Source: Amorphochlora amoebiformis | Taxonomy: Eukaryota; Cercozoa; Chlorarachniophyceae | DNA: 64,000 nt | Reading direction: 5' to 3' | Assembly (NCBI GenBank): GCA_054601695.1 | Contig: BAAHQB010000409.1 | Coordinates: 1 to 64,000, forward strand | Part shown: in pieces, positions 1 to 64,000 of the stretch | How the letters are laid out: every line of letters starts with the position of its first letter | Numbering within the stretch: position 1 is the stretch's first letter | Notes under the pieces: model-generated | Database searches by the model: none | What the model was told of the DNA's origin: nothing | What the model saw: the letters and a program-made list of their open reading frames with translations, nothing else | Program-made: the position numbers and the translations under genes

Positions 1-10
1 ATATATACTA

Positions 11-62
<52 letters not shown>
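1..62. repeat. (CA)n/(TA)n microsatellite
   Basis: Dinucleotide tract at the left edge. Similar (TA)n tracts of 20-400 bp fill most of the window and are the bulk of every intron described here; they are not listed one by one. Confidence 0.9.
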
Positions 63-75
<13 letters not shown>

Positions 76-237
76 ATGTGAATTATAAATCATACGTGTA
101 CATATATATACATATGTAAGTATGTATAATATGTACCATACGTACACATATGCATACATCTGTAATATTGAAATATAAATCATACCCACACATATGCATA
201 CATATGTAAATATCTGAAATATGAGTCATACGTATAA

Positions 238-271
<34 letters not shown>

Positions 272-406
272 ATATATATATATATATAATCACATGTAAA
301 TATGTGAAATATAAATCATACGTACACACATACGTACATACATAAATATGCGAAATTTTAAGTCATACGTACATATATAAGTAAATGTGTTAAATATCAG
401 TCATGC

Positions 407-442
<36 letters not shown>

Positions 443-620
443 TCATATTTAAATACGTATAATATAAATCATACGTACACATATACATAATCAATATGTA
501 AATATGTATAATATAAATCACACGTACACATATACAAACTCATACGTTAATATGTATAATATAAATCATACGTACACAAATACATACTCGTATATGAATA
601 TGTATTTATATGTTAATACC

Positions 621-625
<5 letters not shown>
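63..625. repeat. Degenerate AT-rich minisatellite
   Basis: About ten imperfect copies of a 50-70 bp unit built on 'aatataaatcatacgtacaca' variants, separated by short (TA)n runs. No coding signal on either strand. Confidence 0.7.
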
Positions 626-663
<38 letters not shown>

Positions 664-684
664 ATTTATATATATATATATATA

Positions 685-734
<50 letters not shown>

Positions 735-1060
735 TGTATGTATAATATATGCATTTACACTATATGCATATGAATAACAAATGTCTATCTAGGCTATATT
801 TCCTATGTATGCATAATATACGCATTTACACTACATGCACATGAATAACAAATGTCTATCTACTATGTATGTATAACATACACATTTATACTATATGCAT
901 CTGAATAACAAATATCTATCTGGGTTATATATACTATGTATAATATACACATTTATAGTATATGCATATGAATAACGAATATCCATCTAGGTTATATTTA
1001 GGTTATATTTACTATGTATGTATAATATATACACTTATACTATATAACAAACGTCTGTAG
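735..1060. repeat. Five-copy tandem repeat, unit about 60-75 bp
   Basis: Copies begin near 743, 805, 864, 934 and 1012. Each carries 'tatgtataatata', then 'gcatatgaataacaaatg', then 'tctatctaggttatat'. The copies drift in sequence, and the last is truncated. No gene is seen here. Confidence 0.7.
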
Positions 1061-1151
1061 GTCTGAAATGGGATCTAAAGGGTCAAAGTCTGGAATTTGG
1101 AGGTTATGATACTTCGCATATAAACATATGTATATTTATGGAACACATTAA

Positions 1152-1240
<89 letters not shown>

Positions 1241-1385
1241 GTTTCACTCCAAAGTGTAATATATAATATATATATATATATATATATAGATACATTTATT
1301 TTTAGTAATTTATATATAAATATATACATTTATATTTAATAATTATATATGAATAGATGCATAGAAATGTCACGTATTATTACGT

Positions 1386-1424
<39 letters not shown>

Positions 1425-1843
1425 TCTCGTTAGCTCATCAAATATCCTAAGCTCGAACTCGGTGAAATTTCCCAACATAATCCGAAATTGGAAATCTAAC
1501 ACCGGACTTCCTTTAGGTTACGATTAACACAAGTGGAGCGATAGCCTGGACCACCAGCATCCGCAGGCCGCCGACAAAATCCAGTTGCTAGTTTACGAGT
1601 AGTTACAAGCCTCAAATTGGACTTTAAGCTATAAAAAGTTGTGATTCATATGTGAAGCCTGTATCTAGTGTATCATGAGCAGATCTCATATATATAATGA
1701 CAAACGACTAATATTAATATATATATATATATATATACATGTACTAGATATATATGTGTGTGTGTATGTGTGACATTGTATATCTAGTACATATGTATTT
1801 ATATCTAGTATATATGTGTACATGTATATATAAATAATAATAC

Positions 1844-1874
<31 letters not shown>

Positions 1875-1892
1875 TATAATATACATATATGC

Positions 1893-1923
<31 letters not shown>

Positions 1924-1957
1924 GTATATATCTAGTGTATATATATCTATCTTTTAT

Positions 1958-2001
<44 letters not shown>

Positions 2002-2198
2002 TGTATCATGTAGATTCATACATGATAATGCTTGAATAACTAGAATCAGTCTACTGCACATATCGATGATATTTGTCATATATACAAGTACTAATGTATA
2101 CACGTATATATATCCTAGATTCATGACATACACATATCTAGCACATACTACATATACATATCATTGTAACATATATATACATATATATCTAGTATATT

Positions 2199-2232
<34 letters not shown>

Positions 2233-2517
2233 AATGATACATGCTAGGTAAATAAATATAATTTCGACGGTCGGGAAAAACGTTTCTTCAGAGAATGCTA
2301 GACTGTTTAACTTGATCGATAGCGCACGCTCGGGGCTGCTCTGTTATATCTAATCTATATGCCTATATCTCCACTAGGAAGAGTGACGAATGAACAAATC
2401 CAAGTTGTTTTCCTCTACTAAATCAATACGACATGTAATTTGGGGAATGAAGAGGATTCCCTGAAATGTCACTGACAGTACGTGCGAGCCCCGCGTACTT
2501 CCTGAATCCTTGCAGGT
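1061..2517. other. Non-genic AT-rich stretch with one complex island
   Basis: Mostly (TA)n. Two non-repetitive islands occur. In the first (about 1430-1680), one plus-strand frame after an AAG at 1532 stays open for about 24 codons and ends at a stop near 1606, so it could be a terminal exon of a gene to the left, but nothing in it is recognisable. The second (about 2255-2517) shows no coding signal. Confidence 0.4.
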
Positions 2518-3402
2518 CTACTTAAGATACAAGTCCATCCAGTTGCGCCCTTTCGGAAAGAAGTTCTGCCAGCTCTGCACCATTCCATAACCTAGCGAGG
2601 TCGCGATACCGGCCTTGCACATGCCAACGATGTTTGAGTCGGTATCGAGGACACCGATCCCAGACGCAAAGATGTTCATGGCCATTGACGGGTCACAAGC
2701 GACGAATATTCCCGTGGCACCTCCGATGGCCACAGATAGACCAGCATCGGACAAGAGGTTCTCATAGTCGCGCTTCGCGATTGGCATAGAAAATGTCTCG
2801 CCCCATATGATGCGGCCTAGACGTAAACCGACATAGAATGCGGAACCACATATCACCATGGTGCCCGCGCCCGTCATGGGAAAGTTGTTGTTTGTGAGGG
2901 TCACCAGGGCATTGACGACCGGCTGCCAAGCGGTACCAGAGCAGAAGGTGCCTGTGCCGAGCCAGAGAGCCGTCGCTATCTCCTGTTTGAAAGACGAACC
3001 CTTGGCAAGGTAGAAGAGTGTGTGGCCGGTGACAACGGCGCATGCCTCTCCGACGCCGGTAGTCAGCGCGAAGTTCATTGATTCAGCCGTAAAACCCATC
3101 TGATCCGCAATGATCGAAGATCCCTGCCAGCCGAAACCAGCCCAAAAGATCTTTGATGCAATCACTTCCGCCGTCAACTTGAAACGCTTTCCTACGAGCT
3201 CAGTCTGGCGGCTGGAGATTGCATCCTCCGGGGGAACAGTCGTGCTCATCTTCGCCATGGGCACAGCAGAAGATTTCGACTGGCGTTGGAGCTTGTTCCC
3301 GGTCGTTGACGTCGAGAGAAGCGAATACTGGCCATATCTATTTTTACGCGAGAATTTGGAGAAACTGCGAGAAGACCTCAGGGCAAGGCGTGTGAGTTGC
3401 AT
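2518..3402 (-). CDS. Predicted mitochondrial multi-pass membrane protein, 294 aa
   Basis: An uninterrupted ORF of 294 codons in the only long non-repetitive GC-balanced block of the left end, closing with TAG at 2518-2520. The first 40 residues are rich in Arg, Ser, Lys and Leu and lack acidic residues, as in a mitochondrial (or plastid) presequence; Met residues near 49 and 51 could mark the mature region. Residues about 80-275 contain five or six hydrophobic Gly/Ala-rich segments, for example around ASKIFWAGFGWQGSS, GEACAVVTGHTLFYLA and AGLSVAIGGATGIFVA, consistent with a multi-pass inner-membrane protein. I recognise no named domain. It is the only intronless gene in the window. The opposite-strand ORF at 3110-3529 is its shadow. 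The start is the first ATG of the ORF; transcription would begin in 3403-3580. Confidence 0.85.
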   Translation of the reverse strand: MQLTRLALRSSRSFSKFSRKNRYGQYSLLSTSTTGNKLQRQSKSSAVPMAKMSTTVPPEDAISSRQTELVGKRFKLTAEVIASKIFWAGFGWQGSSIIADQMGFTAESMNFALTTGVGEACAVVTGHTLFYLAKGSSFKQEIATALWLGTGTFCSGTAWQPVVNALVTLTNNNFPMTGAGTMVICGSAFYVGLRLGRIIWGETFSMPIAKRDYENLLSDAGLSVAIGGATGIFVACDPSMAMNIFASGIGVLDTDSNIVGMCKAGIATSLGYGMVQSWQNFFPKGRNWMDLYLK

Positions 3403-4388
3403 TGTCTTCTGCTGTACTTCTAGGACGGGCGACGTTCCTGCTTCCCTTCGAGTTTTTCCCGTGTCGCAACTTGCGGCTCTTCCCAGACGACACGTTTCGA
3501 TATCGATTTGGGTAACTCGGCGGAATTAAGGTGATATTGGAATCAATTGACCTTGGGCGGCAAGTTGGGCCGGGCATTAAATGTACTATTTTAGGTAATT
3601 TCTGTCCTATTTAAATCGCAATCTTAGATAATTTACCTTAATTTACACTCTAGATTAAGCTTCGAAGCATTAGAGGTTTGCTCAAACTCCTCTCAAGATT
3701 TTCTCCGAAGCTGTTCACGAACGCTATTTTGGACACGTGTTGACCAGTATGACGTGTCATTGCTACTGATGTTGAGAGGGAAAAGGATTTATTAAGATGC
3801 CCTTCCCCCCCCCAGAAGGTATTTTCAGTCAAGTGTGCAAAGGATACATTCTATTAAAAGGGGGTGTCAAAGAAGATTGACTAAATCTTCCATATCCTCA
3901 ACACACACCCCCACAGCTTCAAGTCGACTTTGAAACTTATAAATTATTGAGCCACGGCCAAATTCAGCTTTTCATTTCTTCCGTTGAAACGTGCTTGGAA
4001 CCATGCATGATTATCTAAGTGATAGATTATTACGGTGACATACAATGGAAACGTACGTACATGTGGTGATGCGGTTCCTATGACGATTGTACTAAGACCC
4101 AATTGTAATTAGAATGTACGTACACATCAATATACATGTATGTATGATATGTACTAGATGTATATGTACTAGAGCGCTGTCAATTGTATGAATATATATA
4201 CACATATATTCATATTTATACTAGTATATACTGTATATCAATATTAGTAATTTAGTATATATAGCTAGTAGCCTAGTACGTTAAAATTTCATATAGTATT
4301 GGATAATAGATGTACAAATGGTTACGTTTAATATTATGCGCAATGTATGCTAGATATATATTCTAAGTTTCAATATTATATTACTGTG

Positions 4389-4427
<39 letters not shown>

Positions 4428-4444
4428 CACATATATATCATGTG

Positions 4445-4475
<31 letters not shown>

Positions 4476-4729
4476 ATATACAATATATCCACACATATAC
4501 TATGTATAAGTCCACACATATACTATGTATATGTGATCTGAGGCTACACATCATATGGAATAATATGCATAATTACATACAGATACAAATACTAGATTTT
4601 CACATGTGACTATAATACATTACGCATTACACATACTACTTGCACACGAAATAACGGATTACACACCGGCATACTCCTACTATTCTGACATTTGCAAGCT
4701 TAAGACCGGCTCCGCATGGCAAACAAGGC
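3403..4729. other. Intergenic region between two minus-strand genes
   Basis: 3403-3580 should hold the promoter and leader of the 294-aa gene, but I see no clear TATA box. 3580-4380 is complex AT-rich sequence with no convincing ORF. 4390-4480 is (TA)n and (CA)n. The 3' flank of the YAE1-like gene lies at the right end. Confidence 0.5.
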
Positions 4730-9153
<4,424 letters not shown>

Positions 9154-9172
9154 GTTTGTTTGTTCTTTACAT

Positions 9173-9562
9173 TTACTTACAATATACACACAGTGTACAA
9201 ACAGATTCTCGTAACACTGCATGAAAAATTTCTAAACCTAATTGTTTCCCTCTTCCCAAGTTTCTCGTTTCCACCTGCTCCTCCAACCGGTTGTCTCTCA
9301 CCAGTCGGGAAAATTTCCGACACGTGGACGCCGCCAAAACCAGGCTTTCATGGTCGAGGCATCTCAACACGCGCACCTGCAATCCCGATCCGATGGTCGT
9401 GAGCCTGGGGACCTTCGGGGGGATACTGGTTGTTGTGCCTGTTGGTGGAGATCTCATGGGTTCGTTTAGAGGGCCTGCAGGTAGGAGGGAGGAGCCGGGG
9501 AGGCGGGAAGCGAATGATTGGGATTTGAAGAGCATATTAATAGGTAATGGTGAAAACCTCAT
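9173..9562 (-). CDS. F-box domain protein (ORF or first exon)
   Basis: Minus-strand ORF of 130 codons from ATG at 9562. After a Ser/Pro-rich start, residues about 60-97 match an F-box: VRVLRCLDHESLVLAASTCR followed by KFSRLVRDNRLEEQ, with the usual Leu, Cys-Arg and Leu-Val positions. F-box proteins bind Skp1 and present substrates to SCF ubiquitin ligases (family knowledge). Downstream of a possible donor at 9275 (CAG|GTGG) the ORF continues for about 34 less convincing codons to a stop at 9173. It may therefore be a short independent protein, or the first exon of a longer product joined in phase 0 to the YAE1-like exon at 9147. No substrate-binding domain is visible. Its start lies only 23 bp from the divergently oriented tRNA gene. 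Confidence 0.6.
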   Translation of the reverse strand: MRFSPLPINMLFKSQSFASRLPGSSLLPAGPLNEPMRSPPTGTTTSIPPKVPRLTTIGSGLQVRVLRCLDHESLVLAASTCRKFSRLVRDNRLEEQVETRNLGRGKQLGLEIFHAVLRESVCTLCVYCK

Positions 9563-9584
9563 GAATTCATGCAAATGATTATGT

Positions 9585-9666
9585 GACAGCTTGGCCGAGC
9601 GGTTAAGGCGATTGACTAGAAATCAATTGGGATTTTCCCGCACAGGTTCGAATCCTGTAGCTGTCG
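9585..9666 (+). tRNA. tRNA-Ser(AGA)
   Basis: The acceptor stem GACAGCT (9585-9591) pairs with AGCTGTC (9659-9665), with discriminator G at 9666. The anticodon stem ATTGA/TCAAT encloses loop CTAGAAA, giving anticodon AGA (Ser, UCU). A long variable arm and the T-arm GGTTCGAATCC are present, as expected for class II tRNA-Ser. There is no intron. A and B boxes are intact. Confidence 0.95.
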
Positions 9667-9669
9667 AAA

Positions 9670-9676
9670 TTTTTTT
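9670..9676 (+). terminator. RNA polymerase III T-run terminator
   Basis: Seven consecutive T residues begin four bases after the tRNA end, which is the standard pol III stop. Confidence 0.85.
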
Positions 9677-9797
9677 CCACATTTAGATTCATATTTTTTT
9701 CCCATGTGCGATAATCACCTTCTTAATTTAAAGTTTGTGCGTATCGAATTATGCTAAAATTTGTCTAACAAGATGCAAAGTTTGCATCTTGCTTGGA

Positions 9798-9821
9798 GTG
9801 ACAGCTTATCCAAGCGCAACA
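9798..9821 (+). pseudogene. Truncated tRNA-Ser 5' relic
   Basis: Between the two tRNA genes the plus strand reads 'gtgacagcttatccaagcg'. This matches the first 19 positions of the flanked tRNA-Ser except at three sites, and then diverges. It keeps the acceptor 5' strand but lacks the anticodon arm and the rest. Confidence 0.55.
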
Positions 9822-9961
9822 GTGGTTTAAAAGCGTAGCAATAAAGCATGAAATAAATCAAGATACAAACTTTGCATCTTGTTCAACAAATTTTATGCAT
9901 CAATTCTACATTAGCACACAAACAAAGTTCCAAAAGAATCCAGTGTCGAAAACCAAAAAAT

Positions 9962-9970
9962 AAAAAAAAA
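9962..9970 (-). terminator. RNA polymerase III T-run terminator
   Basis: Nine A residues on the plus strand are nine T on the minus strand, four bases past the 3' end of the minus-strand tRNA-Ser. Confidence 0.85.
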
Positions 9971-9974
9971 GTTT

Positions 9975-10056
9975 CGACAGCTACAGGATTCGAACCTGTG
10001 CGGGAAAATCCCAATTGATTTCTAGTCAATCGCCTTAACCGCTCGGCCAAGCTGTC
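9975..10056 (-). tRNA. tRNA-Ser(AGA), second identical copy
   Basis: Exact reverse complement of the tRNA at 9585-9666, with the same acceptor stem, anticodon AGA, variable arm and discriminator G. The two genes are tail to tail, so their transcripts would converge on the spacer. Confidence 0.95.
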
Positions 10057-10164
10057 ACGATCTTTTCGTATTTGAAATGCAGAATCCTCCTCTACCGGTC
10101 AGGCCTGACTTTCCTCCCTGTCAACTAACCCACCTCCCCTTTTCCCTCGGCACAGCCCCCCCAC

Positions 10165-10524
10165 CTATGGTGGAACCTCCACACCCATCAAACCCTTCGC
10201 ACCGAGTCTGTGCATTGGCTCTGATTGCCGTGCTACTGTTTCTGAGCGCGAGCGAGAGGCAGTCGGGCTCCCGAGCCTGCCGGATAAGTTCCGGCGCCAT
10301 AACCGTGAAGCGAGGATGGAGCAATATCCGAGCGTGTAGGGGCGTATACTGGTTTCCAAGGTTTCTATAATTGTATAGAGTGGGGGGAGATATACGAGAC
10401 TGCGAGGAACTGGATAGTTGGTCAATGAGAATCCTTGAGATAAAGTATCACCATTTGATGTGACAATTTTGCTTCCGAAGGTCGGTGCATCGCAATCGCC
10501 TTCCAGCTCGGCGGCCTGCGTCAT
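10165..10524 (-). CDS. Small ORF of unknown function, splicing unresolved
   Basis: A minus-strand ORF of 119 codons starts at ATG 10524 in a non-repetitive island and has ordinary amino-acid composition (MTQAAELEGDCDAPTFGSK and onward). No known domain is recognisable. A second minus frame is open over 10121-10324 (...RFTVMAPELIRQARE...). Removing a short GTATATC...TATAG segment would switch to a third plausible frame, so the true 3' half is uncertain. A plus-strand ORF at 10077-10370 overlaps and is less convincing. The ATG faces the start region of the long plus-strand gene, so a shared divergent promoter around 10525-10690 is possible. Confidence 0.35.
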   Translation of the reverse strand: MTQAAELEGDCDAPTFGSKIVTSNGDTLSQGFSLTNYPVPRSLVYLPPLYTIIETLETSIRPYTLGYCSILASRLWRRNLSGRLGSPTASRSRSETVARQSEPMHRLGAKGLMGVEVPP

Positions 10525-10925
10525 GGTGTGGAAGCTTCAGCCCTCCATATCGCCGCGCGAGCGCTGAGCGTTTGAGGTACCAGCCGAGTTTTGCAATATA
10601 TGTGCTGATATTTTGATAAGCATTCGAGTGGGGTACCCGGGCTAACGTTTGCTCTAGATAAGATGTAAGGGAGACATCACAAATATCTCTTCAATAGAGG
10701 TTTAAAATGTGAGAAAGAACCTAGTTCCTCCAGGCTTGTTCTGGATTGCTAGCCCTATTGGTGACAACAGTGTTAAGGGGTGTATGATTCTATAGGCGCG
10801 TTGCCGCTGAGTGCAAGTGTGGTAGAGGTTTAAAATGTGAGAAAGAACCTAGTTCCTCCAGGCTTGACTTCTGGATTGCTAGCCCTATTGGTGACAACAG
10901 TGTTAAGGGGTGTATGATTCTATAG

Positions 10926-57127
<46,202 letters not shown>

Positions 57128-57525
57128 CCACAAACCAATTGAGACATTTATTTATTATTCTATAAGTTAAATTCATATGATCGTTCTGAACTTCAGATTG
57201 TGTGAAGCAATAATCATAGCTAGTGTATGTATACTTTGTTAATACATACATTCTAGATCTCCAAATATTAATTTTGCTAAATTGTATTTTCTCATGCCTT
57301 TACTTGGATGGTCTGATACGCCTGAGTCACATACTTACAAGTCATATCCTTATGCCTCTAGACTCTAGATTGATATTAGATTATGAATCGTGAATGATTA
57401 CAGTACGTCTAGTACGTACGTACTTACGACATATCCGACATATACGTATATACTGTGACGTACGACGTATATACGTACGTACGCATACGATACATATGTA
57501 TATATGTATATATATATATATATAC

Positions 57526-57566
<41 letters not shown>

Positions 57567-57579
57567 TATGCGTACGTAC

Positions 57580-57633
<54 letters not shown>

Positions 57634-58157
57634 CGAAAACGGTGTACGCACACGTTGTTAACGTACTGTTTATATACGTACGTATGTACGTATGTATGCA
57701 ACAGCGACCTATGCACAAGCGACATACGCGTATGACTTTGTTTGTACTATACACAAGATACATCGTACCGGTACGTACCTGTCAGTGAATCTACTGTCTA
57801 TCTACTAGATCTAGTAAATATCTAGAATATACTCTAAATCTAGTAAATACTGGCGCTCGGCATAAAGAATATCTGCTAGATAGTTCGTCTACACGGTTGT
57901 GACGGAGGCTAAATGGTGAATGTATCTAGTATATTCTATTAAATCACTCTTGTTTGTAGTAATAACTAGAATAATTTCTGATGATGAGTAATTCAATTCT
58001 GAAGTTACGTACCATTTATTTTTCTATTTTCTGTACGCTATGAATAGTTTAACTTAGTACGGACAACGCTTTCACAATTGGAAGACTCAGCCGAGCAAGA
58101 ACGAGTCTTTGCAATTAAAAGCAGCTACTATTAAAACGGTAGCCGTTCAGAAGGAAG
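57128..58157. other. Convergent intergenic region
   Basis: Between the stop of the fusion gene and the stop of the acetolactate synthase gene. Contains an inverted repeat ('acgtacgtacgcatacgata' near 57472, 'atcgtatgcgtacgtacgt' near 57562) around (TA)n, and 'ctagatctagtaaatatctag' repeats near 57810-57850. Both genes must terminate here. No ORF is supported; the plus-strand ORF starting near 58053 is antisense to the synthase. Confidence 0.7.
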
Positions 58158-63605
<5,448 letters not shown>

Positions 63606-63804
63606 CTGAAGTAGGGGGGGGGGGGGTTAGGTATGTGAGGTAAGTGTGTTTGTGTAAAGGTGTCTGTTTTATATATGTATATATATATATATATATATAT
63701 TTGTATATATATATATATATGTATATATAGATATATGTATTTGTTGTATACATATGCATACTTTTGCATCGCTACATTTTTATATACTTTCACTATATTT
63801 GTAT

Positions 63805-63836
<32 letters not shown>

Positions 63837-63871
63837 GTGTGTATAAATATATATGTATATGTATGTATATA

Positions 63872-64000
63872 ATATAGAATCGTTATTCAGGAGGGTCATC
63901 TGAACAAAAAAAAAAAATTTGAAATTGACACTTTCAGAACGAGAATATGAACAAAACTGAACATGAAATATGCATATATGCATGTTTAATTCAGATATTT
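63872..64000. repeat. Direct repeat of about 130 bp, copy 2
   Basis: Matches 61092-61222 almost base for base up to the right edge of the window, including the A-run and 'tgaacatgaaatatgcatatatgcatg'. The near identity implies a recent copy event or gene conversion. Confidence 0.9.

Larger units (their letters stand above)
9585..10056. repeat. Imperfect palindrome carrying two tRNA-Ser genes
   Basis: Left arm: tRNA, T-run, then 'aaagtttgtgcg...aaatttgtctaacaagatgcaaa'. Right arm: its diverged reverse complement ending in the second tRNA. Near-perfect short palindromes reading 'caagatgcaaagtttgcatcttg' and a variant flank the centre. The tRNA genes are identical while the rest of the arms has drifted, consistent with selection on, or gene conversion of, the tRNA parts. 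Confidence 0.8.

Noticed and set aside
3110-3529. Plus-strand ORF of 139 codons
   Set aside because: Antisense shadow of the 294-codon membrane protein gene; no domain, and the minus frame is far longer and has clear hydrophobic periodicity.

Overview
This is nuclear DNA of an unidentified microbial eukaryote. The evidence is spliceosomal GT-AG introns, two eukaryotic tRNA-Ser genes with pol III T-run terminators, TTAGGG/CCCTAA telomere-type arrays, and a 294-residue protein with a mitochondrial-type leader. An alga or other protist with TTAGGG telomeres is my guess; the sequence does not settle the species. Most of the 64 kb is (TA)n microsatellite. Nearly all long ORFs are Ile-Tyr readings of these tracts. 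The genes are short exon islands of 30-220 bp between them, and I rebuilt them by matching splice sites and reading-frame phase.

Layout. 1-2270: minisatellites and AT repeats. 2518-3402 (-): intact single-exon membrane protein gene, probably mitochondrial. 4730-9153 (-): seven-exon YAE1-like gene (cytosolic Fe-S protein assembly). 9173-9562 (-): F-box ORF directly upstream of it. 9585-10056: palindromic pair of identical tRNA-Ser(AGA) genes with a tRNA relic between them. 10165-10524 (-): small ORF of uncertain splicing. 10926-57127 (+): one very long gene. 58158-63605 (-): C-terminal third of acetolactate synthase (ILV2/ilvB type), running off the right edge and convergent with the long gene.

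The main discovery is the gene at 10926-57127. About 64 exons (about 4.0 kb of coding sequence in 46 kb, so about 91% intron) join with matching phase, except at one gap. They encode an SbcD/Mre11-type nuclease fused to an SbcC/Rad50-type ATPase. Visible motifs run in order: [40 protein letters not shown]; then FSNMFCYG, Walker A GSNHIGKSA, Q-loop, coiled coil, zinc hook CPFC, coiled coil, signature GSGYERF, Walker B IAIDEGFG, H-loop ITHID. A single-chain nuclease-ATPase DNA-end-processing machine with a hook is the likely product.

A second discovery concerns how the exons sit in the repeats. Many are preceded by degenerate copies of their own 5' end with its acceptor site, or followed by copies of their own 3' end with its donor site. 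The Walker A exon has seven such copies. In every case the last acceptor-side copy, or the first donor-side copy, is the intact exon. The same pattern occurs in the acetolactate synthase gene, so it is a property of the genome and not of one gene.
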